A stretch of 31,788 nt of DNA, taken from positions 1 through 31,788 of the forward strand of contig JADKIX010000008.1 of NCBI GenBank assembly GCA_016722635.1, given 5' to 3'. The first letter of the stretch is position 1, and each line of letters starts with the position of its first letter. Source of the stretch: Rhodospirillaceae bacterium. Lineage in GTDB: Bacteria > Pseudomonadota > Alphaproteobacteria > JAEUKQ01. The notes under the pieces were generated by a model that saw only the letters and a list, made by a program, of their open reading frames with translations, was not told the origin of the DNA and ran no database searches. This document shows positions 1-10,483 of this stretch, one piece after another. The translations under genes and the position numbers were made by a program.

Positions 1-81
1 AAGAAAGAATGAGTTGAGGGATTGGGCGTGAATGCTTTGAATTGAGCGGGAGGCATCTCCTGTGCGAGGAGAAGCTAGCAA
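1..81 (+). other. 3' end of the 16S-23S spacer
   Basis: Short leader directly upstream of the 23S 5' end. No tRNA-Ile or tRNA-Ala, which often lie in this spacer, can be seen in the 81 bases available. It should contain the processing-stem strand for the 23S precursor, but no stem partner was confidently matched downstream. Confidence 0.5.
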
Positions 82-2310
<2,229 letters not shown>

Positions 2311-2420
2311 CATCTTGCGCCGATCCGTGCACAGATCAAACTCCCTGTTGGATCAAAGAAAACAGCTACACGGATACCCAACTTATCTGTTCTGCAATCT
2401 CACGCATGATGTGTTGACGA

Positions 2421-2536
2421 AACCTGGTGAATATAAGGAGATTTACTACCTGATCCCATCCCGAACTCGGCCGTAAAAACCTCCGCGCCCATGGTACCGT
2501 GTCTTAAGGCACGGGAGAGTCGGTCAGCCAGGTCCC
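2421..2536 (+). rRNA. 5S ribosomal RNA
   Basis: The ends CCTGG (2423) and CCAGG (2528) pair as helix I. The internal signature GATCCCATCCCGAACTCGG at about 2452 and the ATGGTAC element (about 2491) followed by GGGAGAGT are typical of bacterial 5S rRNA. It lies about 110 bases after the 23S end, in the same orientation. Compared with common alphaproteobacterial 5S sequences it has several changes in the loop around 2470-2490 (extra A residues, a shortened CTCCTTGCGCC segment). It may share the decay seen in the neighbouring 23S and tRNA genes. Confidence 0.88.
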
Positions 2537-2604
2537 GGTCAAGACATCATATCCTCCCTCACCTCCATATAATCCCCACAACACCCCAACACACATACCT
2601 CTAA

Positions 2605-2677
2605 CGCAGTGGAGTGTTCGGTAGCTCGTCAGGCTCATAACCTGAAGGCCAGAGGTCCAAATCCTGCCCCGCAACCA
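2605..2677 (+). tRNA. tRNA-fMet (CAT), degenerate
   Basis: The anticodon arm TCAGGCTCATAACCTGA (anticodon CAT) and the encoded CCA end (CGCAACCA, 2670-2677) identify an initiator tRNA in the standard alphaproteobacterial place after 5S. The molecule is damaged. The acceptor 5' strand (CGCAGTG) no longer matches the 3' strand (CCCCGCA), which is also one base short. The T stem AGAGG against CCTGC has two mismatches. The T loop reads TCCAAAT instead of TTCAAAT, losing the residue normally converted to pseudouridine 55. Probably non-functional if the sequence is right, so another tRNA-fMet must exist elsewhere in the genome. Confidence 0.8.
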
Positions 2678-2689
2678 TCCATCCCTTTC

Positions 2690-3615
2690 AATTCATTAAC
2701 TTGTTATTAATAAGTTGTTGGCTGCTACTCAGCAATCAAATTTATTTAAACCTAGAAATTAAATCATTTAATATAACTCTTGGCTCAAAAAAGAAACTAT
2801 TGTTCAAATGTTGATAATTTTTTTAGGTGTAATATCCCCCTAATTCTTGGTTATATCAAGAAACTTTAGGTGCAAGTGTATTTCTACAAGTTACAATAAA
2901 TAGAAAAATGTTAGAATTGCTGAGTAGGTAATGATATCACAAAATATTCTGACTATAAAGCTTTCATTTTCCGTTTCTATTAAGTCCGTTATATCTTAAC
3001 AGAAAGTTATCTTACAAAAACGAAAGAGACGAGTGCGGGAATTACCAGGGGTGGGAAACTTGAACTGAAGGAGAGTCCTGAAAGCTGCGTGGTTAGAGAA
3101 GCCTCTTTGAAGAATTCAGCATTTCAGTTGAAGTTGATAGTATTATTGATAGCTGGCTTTATGTTGTTTCACCTAATGCTGAAGTTGTTATTATAACCTT
3201 ACCTCTGCAAGACAGTAGGAAAATCGTTCTTCGACGGTCAGTCATGAGCATAAGGAAGTAAAACTTTTCAGTATACAAGTAGCTCCCGGTCTTTTATGCC
3301 TGATGGATATAAGCGGTCTATAGCTAATAGTTATAGAGCTATAAAATGTTAGAGAACTATAAAACAATATATGCTAATGTTGATGAAGTAGGGAGAAACA
3401 CCCAAAATGAATCACTTCTTAATATTAAGTCAATTGATAAAAACTTTGAAAGCTCAAAACGATTGGTGAATTAAAGGTGATAATGTTTAACTATTAGGAA
3501 TTTCCATCCTCTTGCAGCCATGGAGAAAGGGCCTCTTTTCTATAACCTTCATAACTCACTAGGCTTCTTCAGAGATATGAGAATTTAAACAATCCATGGT
3601 TTAGATTACGCTAAT
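2690..3615. other. Gene-free AT-rich stretch after the rrn operon
   Basis: No open frame with a convincing start, ribosome binding site or recognisable family is seen in these roughly 0.9 kb. One open stretch on the plus strand (about 3111-3261) encodes about 49 residues ending in RRSVMSIRK and is followed by a stop. It is preceded in frame by a TGA and matches nothing I know, so it may be a gene remnant. No tRNA, insertion sequence ends or tandem array were recognised. Confidence 0.5.
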
Positions 3616-3619
3616 TTCC

Positions 3620-3781
3620 CTACACACTCATACTGCTTTTTCCCGCGCTCATATTTTGAATTTGCTGATAGGTTACGCCTATCATGTCGCCCAAAGCTTT
3701 TGGGTAAGGGCCATGCTGGCGGCGCAGGGTGCGGATGAGAATGCCAATTTGTTGATTGATCTGTTGTTCATAATCAGCCAT
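3620..3781 (-). pseudogene. XRE-family helix-turn-helix regulator, remnant
   Basis: Reads 53 codons from ATG at 3781 to TAG. Residues about 12-53 match the N-terminal half of alphaproteobacterial XRE/Cro regulators: an IRTLRRQ helix, then KALGDMIGVTYQQIQ as the helix-turn-helix, then GKSSMSV. The stretch HGPYPKA, where HGLTQKA is expected, is explained by a one-base gain in GGCCC and a one-base loss in AAAA. The NMSA stretch, where KYES or KYER is expected, also suggests an indel. Family members usually run 110-140 residues, so the C-terminal half is missing. Divergent to the XRE remnant starting at 3970, as in phage or toxin-antitoxin control regions. Function is inferred only from the domain. 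Confidence 0.6.
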
Positions 3782-3969
3782 TGCCTGTTATTGCTGAAAT
3801 CAAGGCTCGAAGAAATCTCGTTGCTGTCCTGATGGTTGATAGCACACTTTATTCCTATGATTTTATCATATTTACATGTTAAAATAATAAATTACCGTTA
3901 TTTTACATTGAAAATGAGAAAATGTAAAATACGCTACTTGCTATTCTGACAAAAGAATGGCAGGTTATC

Positions 3970-4236
3970 ATGAACAATCAAAAAGCAAAAGCTAACCACC
4001 AATATCTGCGGCCACGCATTAAAGTGGCGCGGGTTGAAGCAAAAATGAATCAACTGGAATTAGCTACCTTGCTGAATACGGATTATAATTTAGTAGTTGA
4101 TCAAACGGTATTTCTATAATGGAAAAGGGAAAGCGGTTTGTGAAGAGATTATGAAATAATCATCCTGGCTAAGGCCCTGAACAAACACCCCATGTGGCTG
4201 TTGTTCGGCGACCAAATCCCCCCGGAATTTCAGTAA
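3970..4236 (+). pseudogene. XRE-family helix-turn-helix regulator, frameshifted
   Basis: Reading starts at ATG 3970 (MNNQKAKANHQYLRPRIKVA) and meets TAA after about 50 codons. A shift of one base near 4109-4118 and an opposite shift near 4143 restore a family sequence: RIKVARVEAKMNQLELATLL, an ISRMEKGKRFVKDYE segment and ALNKHPMWLLFGDQIPPEF, ending at TAA 4234-4236. The total frame is 89 codons, about normal for these short XRE repressors in which the C-terminus carries a WLLFGD motif. The two indels compensate, so start and end are in one frame, but the middle is unreadable. Either a decayed regulator or a sequence error. Divergent from the HTH remnant at 3620-3781. Confidence 0.65.
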
Positions 4237-4419
4237 TTTAATGCCTCGGCTAGAGTTATTTTGAAAGCAGTTGTTATCTGTATATAAATCTTTGGCTTAC
4301 CTCTGTCTGTTGTTTTCATGTTGATAAAGAAGGTTTTCAATCGTTTATTGATCACATATAATAGCTGAAGACACAGTCGCGATGAACAAGAACACTATCA
4401 CGAATAGGGAAGAAAAATT

Positions 4420-4953
4420 ATGGATAACACCCATAAAAAAATGAATGAAACCTCAAAAGCTGCCAAAGCAAGTAAATTGCAAACCCTTACCCTCAGCCGT
4501 ATTGTCAATGCTTCGCGCGATAAAGTCTTCAAGGCCTGGACAGAACCCAGCCAGATCATGCGTTGGTGGCGGCCAAAGGGTTTTACCTGCCCCAGCTGTA
4601 AAGTTGATTTGCGGGTGGGTGGAACTTTTCTTTATTGCATGCGCTCCCCTGAGGGTAAAGATTTTTGGGGGAGGGGGATATACCAGGAAATTGTCCCCGG
4701 GCAAAAGCTGGTTTATATGGATAGTTTTGCGGATGAAAAAGGCAATCAAATTTCCCCAAGCACCCATGGCTTAAGTGCCGAATGGCCAGCCGAATCACGA
4801 ATTACCGTGACCTTTGCGGATGAAAACAATAAAACGAAGGTAACCTTACAGCATGCTGATCTACCCGATAGTGCCGAGAGTGACATGTGCAAAACGGGCT
4901 GGAGTGAAATGCTAGACCAATTAGTTGAAAATTTTTTAAAACCTTCCAGGTAA
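4420..4953 (+). CDS. SRPBCC / AHSA1-like domain protein
   Basis: A 177-residue cytoplasmic protein of the START-like SRPBCC superfamily, of the type related to the activator of Hsp90 ATPase. The family signature is plain: TLSRIVNASRDKVFKAWTEP at the start of the domain (about residue 24), the RWWRPKGFT segment, DLRVGGTFLY, and the closing helix GWSEMLDQLVENF. These domains form a hydrophobic ligand pocket, and the ligand here is unknown. ATG 4420 is supported by a purine-rich AGGGAAGA eight bases upstream. The stop lies only seven bases before the MOSC gene at 4961, so the two are probably co-transcribed. Family assignment is firm; role is not known. Confidence 0.85.
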   Translation: MDNTHKKMNETSKAAKASKLQTLTLSRIVNASRDKVFKAWTEPSQIMRWWRPKGFTCPSCKVDLRVGGTFLYCMRSPEGKDFWGRGIYQEIVPGQKLVYMDSFADEKGNQISPSTHGLSAEWPAESRITVTFADENNKTKVTLQHADLPDSAESDMCKTGWSEMLDQLVENFLKPSR

Positions 4954-4960
4954 TGCTTCA

Positions 4961-5812
4961 ATGCCTTTTATCTCAAAAATCATCATATATCCCTTTAAAT
5001 CCCTGCCAGGAATTGAAGTATCTGCCGCTCGGTTCACTGCGGCGGGCAGCTTGCAAGGCGACCGGGAATTTGCGTTCGAATCACCGGATGGCAGAGTCGT
5101 CAATGCCAAACGCCTAGCTGAAATTCACAAAATCCGGGCTGAATATAATTTGCCCAAGCGCACCATCACGCTGTGGTCTGAAGCAACGCCCAGAAAAGAA
5201 ACTTTCACTTTTGATCACCAGCGTGAGGAATTGAGCGCCTGGGTTTCCAAGCAGCTTGATATTCCAGGCCTTCATCTCAAACAAAATTCTGTCATTGGTT
5301 TTCCTGATGATATCAAATCACCTGGGCCAACGATTGTGGCAAAAGCCACACTGGAGGCTGCTGGCCAGTATTTTGACCCACCGATCAATGGAGAAGAAAT
5401 GGGTTTGCGGATGCGTCCGAATGTTATCGTTGAAGGGGTTGATGCCTATTGGGAGGATACCCTTTACGGTCAAGAAGGAGGGGGTGGCCTGTTAACTTTA
5501 GGTTAGGCGGATGTGGTGGTCACGGTGCCATGCCAGCGCTGCGTTGTGCCAACCCGCAATCCCCAAACCGGCAATCCTACCCCGCAGTTTATGAAAAGAT
5601 TCATGGAAAGAAGGCGTGCTACTTTGCCAAGGCATTTACAGCAAGATCCCCGTTTTGAAAAAAATTCCTACCGGTTAACCGTGAATGTTTTGGGTCCGAA
5701 CGGCGGCATAATCAAGGTAGGTGATGTGGTGAAAGCGGGTGTTGAAATTAAACTAGGTGATTTTCAGGGCAAAACCTCAACTGCCTTAAAAAGCCTGGGT
5801 TCTGCTATTTAG
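4961..5812 (+). pseudogene. MOSC-domain protein with an internal amber codon
   Basis: An N-terminal MOSC beta-barrel domain (IIIYPFKSLPGIEV, then GSLQGDREFAF) is followed by the MOSC domain proper, with MRPNVIVEG, AYWEDTLYG and, after the break, VPCQRCVVPTRNPQTG, which holds the conserved cysteine. MOSC proteins such as YcbX and mARC bind the molybdenum cofactor sulfur and work in reductase or sulfur-transfer reactions. A TAG at 5504-5506 stands in frame between LLTLG and ADVVVTV. The frame before and after is identical, so this is a nonsense change, not a frameshift. Total length would be 283 residues, normal for the family. The upstream piece alone lacks the cysteine. TAG serves as a genuine stop for neighbouring genes, so routine readthrough is unlikely. 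Probably an operon with the SRPBCC gene. Confidence 0.8.
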
Positions 5813-5952
5813 TTAAAATTTCCTTTGTCACATTTGCATAGAGGCCCATTTTTATCTTTCATTGTGTGGATGTTTCCTCGATTCATACTTGTGCTGCACT
5901 GCAAAAAACCGTATAACAATGGTATGGCAAACACCAGCGGATGGAGGATAAC

Positions 5953-6681
5953 ATGCAACCCGTGCGTCTCATTGATTTGGTTTTTCCGGGTGATACCAAT
6001 CATCACGGCACTTTATTCGGGGGCATTGGGCTTGCAAATATGGACAAAATTGCCTTCATTGCGGCAACCCAACATGGGCGGGTGAAGTTTGTTACCGCTT
6101 CAGCCGAGCGCATTGATTTTCGCGCTGCGGCCAATGTTGGCGAAATTATCGAATTTACCGGCCAGGTCATACGGGTGGGGAAAAGGTCATTAAGTGTTGA
6201 GGTTTCGATGACGGCGGAGGTTTTACTGACTGGCGAACAGCGATTATGTACGCGCGGCGTTTTTAATATGGTTGCCGTGGGGGTTGCCGATGATTATCAG
6301 TTACCGCCCTTGCCTAAAACAAAATCAGCCAGTCATTCTCAGGAAGTTCGGATGGTTGAAATGGTCTTTCCCAATCGCACCAGCCATCATGGAAATTTAT
6401 TAGGAGGGCAGGCATTAGCGGCCATGACCAAAGCTGCTTTTATTACGGCCACCCGTCAGCGCCGACAGGCAGTTGTATTAGGCTCAACGAAAGATGTTGA
6501 TTTTCAGAGGCAAGTTCCAAGCGGAGCAATTATGGATTTATCGAGTAAAATCCTTGAGGTTACGGAACGTTCCACAACGGTAGCGGTCACATTAATGGCC
6601 GAGAATTTATTCAGCGGCGAAAGATATATAGCAGGGGCGGGTCATTTCGTTATGGTTTCACCGCGAATAGCAAAAGAATAA
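5953..6681 (+). CDS. Acyl-CoA thioesterase, tandem hotdog domains
   Basis: A 242-residue protein made of two consecutive hotdog thioesterase domains (about residues 1-115 and 130-242). Each carries the BFIT/YciA-type signature: PGDTNHHGTLFGG in the first and PNRTSHHGNLLGGQ in the second, each followed by a helix of small residues. Such enzymes hydrolyse acyl-CoA to free acid and CoA, and the tandem form folds as a pseudo-dimer. An in-frame ATG twelve bases upstream (5941) is less likely, because a strong GGAGG (5943-5947) sits inside that extension at ideal distance from ATG 5953. The second copy keeps only part of the first copy's residues, so the two active sites may not be equal. Chain-length preference cannot be told. 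Confidence 0.85.
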   Translation: MQPVRLIDLVFPGDTNHHGTLFGGIGLANMDKIAFIAATQHGRVKFVTASAERIDFRAAANVGEIIEFTGQVIRVGKRSLSVEVSMTAEVLLTGEQRLCTRGVFNMVAVGVADDYQLPPLPKTKSASHSQEVRMVEMVFPNRTSHHGNLLGGQALAAMTKAAFITATRQRRQAVVLGSTKDVDFQRQVPSGAIMDLSSKILEVTERSTTVAVTLMAENLFSGERYIAGAGHFVMVSPRIAKE

Positions 6682-6774
6682 TTGATCACTTGATCCAATA
6701 TCCCGCGCGGGGATCACGTTGGCAAAGAAAGTTCTTAAGGAGTTGATTTATTGAATGGAAATAACCGACGTGCG

Positions 6775-8217
6775 TTATGACGAGCAAGACACGCATAAAT
6801 CGCGCATTTCTTGGGGCGCTTCCTGGGCAAATTTTTCCATTCCCGCATGCTCGGCATACGGGTTTTTGAATATTTTCATCAAATCATCAATCACGGTATA
6901 ATCCTGATGGTCTTCGGCGGCGCGAATGGCGGTTTCCGCCACCCAATTCCTTAAGATATATTTGGGGTTTATTTTTTTCATTCTAGCTTGATAACCCGGC
7001 GCTTCCTGCCGCATGCGGTTCAAATATAAACTTAACCAATCTTGAACCAGGGTCTTATCCTGAAACAAGGCCCTAAAACCCGCATTATCCTGACCCGCAA
7101 CTACCCCACTTAATGCACGAAAAGCCTTGGTATAATCCGCTTTGTGTTTGGCCATTAAATCGAGAAGCTTTATCCAAATTTCCTGGTCATGTGCATTGGG
7201 TTTGGTTATCCCCAATTTAGCCGTCATCAATTCCTGATAGAACGAATTATACTCGGTGGGGAATGTGGCTAAAATATCCCGCGCCATTTGCTCGGGGATC
7301 AGCGATTGCAATACATAACCCAGCACCTGTAAATTCCAGTAAGCAACCGCTGGCTGCTGGTCAAAAGCATAACGCCCGGTTGGATCAGAATGGTTGCAAA
7401 TAAAATGCGGATCATAGGCTTCCATAAAACCGAACGGCCCGTAATCAAGCGTTAAGCCAAGGATCGACATATTATCGGTATTCATGACCCCGTGGGCAAA
7501 GCCCACCGCCTGCCACTGCGCCATCAGCCGCGCCGTGCGTTTGACAATTTCGGCAAACCAGTCTTGATAGGATAATCCATTAAAATACAGTTGGATAACG
7601 TGGTCAGCCAATAATTTGATCAGATCAGGTCGTTTGTGCGAGAAGAAATGTTCGAAATGGCCAAAGCGGATATGCGAGGGTGACAGGCGGGTTAGAATAG
7701 CGCCGGGTTCCCATTTTTCCCGCGCCACTTGCTCACCGCTGCCGATAATGCACAGGGAACGGGTGGTAGGAATGCCCAGGCCCTGCATGGCCTCACCACA
7801 TAAATACTCGCGGATGCACGAGCGCAATACTGCTCGACCATCACCCATACGGGAATAGGGGGTTTGCCCCGATCCTTTGAGGTGCATATCCCATAATGGG
7901 TTATTTTTCCCCCGAACTTGGCCCAGCAATAGAGCCCGCCCATCTCCCAATTGCCCTGCCCACACGCCGAACTGATGGCCAGAATAAACCATCGCCACGG
8001 GCTTGGAACCCAACAAATTTTTGTTCCCGGAAAAATAAGCAGGAAAATCAGAATCCTGTGTTGATTGGGGATCAAGGCCAATCTCTTCAGCCATATCTTG
8101 ATTCAAGTGGATGAGGAAAGGGGATTTTGCAAACCCCTCTGCTGCCATTGATGTATAAAAATCAGTGGGCAAAGTTGCAAAGCGATTGTCAAAAATTAAT
8201 CCATAATTTGTGGTCAT
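6775..8217 (-). CDS. selO: Protein adenylyltransferase SelO (YdiU/UPF0061)
   Basis: A complete 480-residue SelO, the same size as E. coli SelO (478). SelO is a pseudokinase that binds ATP inverted and transfers AMP to Ser, Thr and Tyr of target proteins, linked in E. coli to oxidative stress. Visible family blocks are YSGHQFGVWAGQLGDGRA, DMHLKGSGQTPYSRMGDGRA, PTTRSL, VGFAHGVMNTDNMSILGLT (the D/N catalytic segment), DYGPFGFM and CNHSDPTGRYAFDQQP. The C-terminus CVSCSS carries a Cys at the position where vertebrate SelO has selenocysteine, and the Cys of the CNHSD block is the known disulfide partner. Starts at ATG 8217. A TTGAAA / TATAAT pair directly upstream suggests a nearly leaderless transcript. 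Intact. Confidence 0.95.
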   Translation of the reverse strand: MTTNYGLIFDNRFATLPTDFYTSMAAEGFAKSPFLIHLNQDMAEEIGLDPQSTQDSDFPAYFSGNKNLLGSKPVAMVYSGHQFGVWAGQLGDGRALLLGQVRGKNNPLWDMHLKGSGQTPYSRMGDGRAVLRSCIREYLCGEAMQGLGIPTTRSLCIIGSGEQVAREKWEPGAILTRLSPSHIRFGHFEHFFSHKRPDLIKLLADHVIQLYFNGLSYQDWFAEIVKRTARLMAQWQAVGFAHGVMNTDNMSILGLTLDYGPFGFMEAYDPHFICNHSDPTGRYAFDQQPAVAYWNLQVLGYVLQSLIPEQMARDILATFPTEYNSFYQELMTAKLGITKPNAHDQEIWIKLLDLMAKHKADYTKAFRALSGVVAGQDNAGFRALFQDKTLVQDWLSLYLNRMRQEAPGYQARMKKINPKYILRNWVAETAIRAAEDHQDYTVIDDLMKIFKNPYAEHAGMEKFAQEAPQEMRDLCVSCSS

Positions 8218-8223
8218 AGCCTT

Positions 8224-8251
8224 ATTATAGGCGAAATCCTTGCCTTTTCAA
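8224..8251 (-). promoter_or_regulatory. Sigma-70-like promoter of selO, almost leaderless
   Basis: On the minus strand TTGAAA (8246-8251) and TATAAT (8224-8229) are separated by 16 bases. The -10 box ends six bases before the selO ATG, so transcription would start at or next to the start codon. An AAGG lies between the -10 box and the ATG but might not be transcribed. Based on sequence match only. Confidence 0.5.
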
Positions 8252-8280
8252 GGGGGGTAGCACTTGCCAATCGACAATCA

Positions 8281-8315
8281 AAGTAAGGTTACTTAAAATA
8301 TCATTCTTTAAGAAT
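8281..8315. promoter_or_regulatory. Two palindromes between selO and the NUDIX gene
   Basis: AAGTAA-GG-TTACTT (8281-8294) and ATTCTT-T-AAGAAT (8303-8315) are two perfect short inverted repeats about nine bases apart in the divergent intergenic region. They could be operators for a dimeric regulator acting on selO, the NUDIX gene or both. AT-rich DNA produces such repeats by chance, so this is tentative. Confidence 0.3.
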
Positions 8316-8347
8316 ATTTGAGGAATTAAGATAAATTTGGGGGTGAT

Positions 8348-8716
8348 ATGATCCATTGCGCCTGTTTGCTGGCGGAAAAAGATAATAGCTTATTATTGGT
8401 CAGGGTTCGCAACCATAAACTTTGGTATTTGCCTGGGGGGAAGATTGAACATGAGGAATTGCCCAAAAAAACGCTTATCCGTGAGCTTGCGGAGGAGCTA
8501 GGGATTACGGTTCCGATCGAATCCTTAACTTATGTTACAACTGTTATTGGCCCAAGTCATGATGGCAAAGATCAGGTGACACTGATCTGTTTTGCCGGGG
8601 ATATCCCCAATTCCTTCAAACCCTCGGCTGAAATTACTGAGGCCGCCTGGATTAACAAAGATCAGCGCGAATTGATGGCCCCGGCTGTTCAATTATTGGT
8701 AGCAGGTAGGGGGTAA
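8348..8716 (+). CDS. NUDIX hydrolase
   Basis: A 122-residue single-domain NUDIX hydrolase. The Nudix box fits the consensus GX5EX7REUXEEXGU exactly: G, KIEHE, E, LPKKTLI, then RELAEELGI (about residues 31-53). It follows a WYLPGGK strand typical of MutT/NTP-pyrophosphohydrolase-like members. These enzymes cleave nucleoside diphosphate derivatives using divalent metal held by the REXXEE glutamates. The substrate cannot be told. Start ATG 8348 has GGGGGTG a few bases upstream. Divergent from selO and convergent with the spermidine-synthase-like gene. Complete and normal in length for a minimal NUDIX protein. Confidence 0.9.
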   Translation: MIHCACLLAEKDNSLLLVRVRNHKLWYLPGGKIEHEELPKKTLIRELAEELGITVPIESLTYVTTVIGPSHDGKDQVTLICFAGDIPNSFKPSAEITEAAWINKDQRELMAPAVQLLVAGRG

Positions 8717-8774
8717 AAACAGCATATGAAATCAGTTGCGGCAGGTTGGGATTGGGTTTGTAGCCAATTCGGCA

Positions 8775-9431
8775 TCAGCCTTTTTTAACAAGGCAGTAAA
8801 TGTAATGGAAAGGGGTTTCCCTGCCAGCAAGCGTTTGCGGGAAACAGCTGGCCTGATAACCTGCTTCCACAGCCCTTTCCAGAAAATGCGCTGATTCAAA
8901 ACTTGACCATAGCAGCACTTGCCCATTTGTGGCCAAGCCATTCCACAGGGCTTGCAACCCTTGGGGGCTGTACAAAAAATGGTTGCTGTTTTGGGACAAG
9001 GCCTGTGGGCCGTTATCAACATCCAGGATAATCATATCATAGCGTGTGCCAGATTGGATCATGGCCGCCACATCGGCGTGGTGCAGGGTCACATTGCCGG
9101 GCAATTCTTCAAAAAATTGTGTTTGCAGATATTGCCGGTACCATCCCATGACAGCTGCGGAAATTTCGGCCACCTCTATTCTGCCCCGGGTACCCAGATT
9201 TTGGGCAATGCGCCCAAGGGTATAGCCCAACCCCAGCCCACCCAGCAAGATATGGGGGTGGGGGTTGTTGCACAAAGAAACGGCCATTTCCCCCAACCTA
9301 TCTTCCGATTCGTGGTTATAGCCATTCATCAGCTCCAGCCCGTCCACCCGGATCATGTACCGGCCATCCCGGTGATACAGGTCGAATTGGTGTGAGGCAA
9401 CGGTTGCGGTATCTAAATGGGTCCAGGCCAT
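8775..9431 (-). CDS. Spermidine synthase-like methyltransferase-fold protein
   Basis: A 218-residue protein with the Rossmann fold of the spermidine/spermine synthase family. The glycine-rich motif HILLGGLGLGYTLGRI (about residues 60-75) is followed by the acidic EVAEIS segment, and YDMIILDVDNGPQAL (about 130-145) is the second nucleotide-binding region. True spermidine synthases have a longer N-terminal beta domain and a GGGDG motif, and neither is present. The protein belongs to the short SpeE-like group of unknown reaction. It begins at ATG 9431 and reads divergently from the lactate dehydrogenase gene across about 115 bases. Family confident, substrate unknown. Confidence 0.75.
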   Translation of the reverse strand: MAWTHLDTATVASHQFDLYHRDGRYMIRVDGLELMNGYNHESEDRLGEMAVSLCNNPHPHILLGGLGLGYTLGRIAQNLGTRGRIEVAEISAAVMGWYRQYLQTQFFEELPGNVTLHHADVAAMIQSGTRYDMIILDVDNGPQALSQNSNHFLYSPQGLQALWNGLATNGQVLLWSSFESAHFLERAVEAGYQASCFPQTLAGRETPFHYIYCLVKKG

Positions 9432-9547
9432 AAAATCTGCTCGATAAATGATAAAAACAGGGATAGACTAGCATGAAGCAAAGATTTGCTAAAGGAAATG
9501 TAATTTTTACGGGATCTATCAAACTTATTCATCAAGGGGGAAGAAAA

Positions 9548-10483
9548 ATGAAAATCGGGATTGTTGGCTGTGGGAATGTGGGTTCAGCCGCCGCCTATGC
9601 CTGTGTTTTGCGGGGGGTGGGAACAGAATTAGTATTGGTGGATAAAAACCACGCCTTGGCCCAAGCCCAGGCCGAGGATATTTTCCACGCCACCCCCTTT
9701 GCCGCCCCCATTCCTATCCACGCTGGATCATATGAAGAATTGGCAGGGGCCGCCATCGTGATGATCGCTGCGGGTGTTAATCAACAACCCCATGAAAGCA
9801 GGCTTGATCTTTTAAAAGGCAATGCTGAGGTTTTTGCGGATATCATCCCCAAAATTCGGGCGGCGGCCCCGCATGCTATCCTCGTTAATGCGACCAATCC
9901 CGTTGATGTCATGACCCATCTGATCGACCATTTTGGCAAGGACCAGACGAAGGGGCGGGTGATTGGTTCCGGCACCATCCTGGATACCGCCCGTTTTCGG
10001 GCTTTGTTAGGACAGCATTTGGGGGTTTCACCCCACTCTATTCAGGCTTATGTGTTGGGGGAACATGGTGATTCCGAGGTATTGCATTGGTCGGGGGCGA
10101 CCGTTGCAAACATGCCGCTAGTTGATATGGCGGCCCAGGTGGCAGCCCCGATCACGCAAAACCTGCGCGCGCAGATTGATGAGCGGGTTCGCCGCGCCGC
10201 TTACCGCATTATTCAGGGCAAGGGGGCCACTTGGTATGGGATTGGCGCTGGCATGGCCCGCATCGCCCAAGCCATTTTACAAGATGAGCACGCGGTTTTA
10301 ACCTGCTGCGTGCGCTTGCCGGAGGTTGAGGGGATTACAGATGTAACCCTTTCCTTACCCCATATTGTGGCAGGGCAAGGGGTGCGGCAAACCCTATACC
10401 CGCTTTTGGATAAAACCGAACGCCATCAGTTACGCCGTAGTGCCGAAATATTGAAACAAGCGATCCAGACAATAGGTTTGTAG
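9548..10483 (+). CDS. ldh: L-lactate dehydrogenase
   Basis: A 311-residue NAD-dependent 2-hydroxyacid dehydrogenase of the LDH/MDH family that reduces pyruvate to L-lactate. The nucleotide-binding GCGNVG is at residues 7-12. NQQPHESR (residues 78-85) has Gln at the specificity position, as in lactate rather than malate dehydrogenases, and the substrate-loop Arg85. NATNPVD holds the second conserved Asn, and GEHGDSEV carries the catalytic His173. A longer frame opens at 9473, but a strong AAGGGGGAAG lies just before ATG 9548, and the Rossmann strand MKIGIVG starts there, so 9548 is the start. Complete. It implies fermentative NADH disposal or lactate use. Divergent from the spermidine synthase-like gene. 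Confidence 0.88.
   Translation: MKIGIVGCGNVGSAAAYACVLRGVGTELVLVDKNHALAQAQAEDIFHATPFAAPIPIHAGSYEELAGAAIVMIAAGVNQQPHESRLDLLKGNAEVFADIIPKIRAAAPHAILVNATNPVDVMTHLIDHFGKDQTKGRVIGSGTILDTARFRALLGQHLGVSPHSIQAYVLGEHGDSEVLHWSGATVANMPLVDMAAQVAAPITQNLRAQIDERVRRAAYRIIQGKGATWYGIGAGMARIAQAILQDEHAVLTCCVRLPEVEGITDVTLSLPHIVAGQGVRQTLYPLLDKTERHQLRRSAEILKQAIQTIGL

Noticed and set aside
3000..3130. Possible group II intron or reverse transcriptase remnant (GTGCGGG..., repeated GAAAG motifs)
   Set aside because: No domain V hairpin (AGC...AYGU type) and no RT motif (YADD) could be found.
3111..3261. Open frame of about 49 codons ending in RRSVMSIRK
   Set aside because: No start codon with a ribosome site, no family match, and an in-frame stop just before it; kept only as a note in the gene-free stretch.
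4453..4961. Four overlapping frames of 71-109 codons on both strands
   Set aside because: Shadows of the SRPBCC gene, which has clear family motifs and a ribosome binding site.
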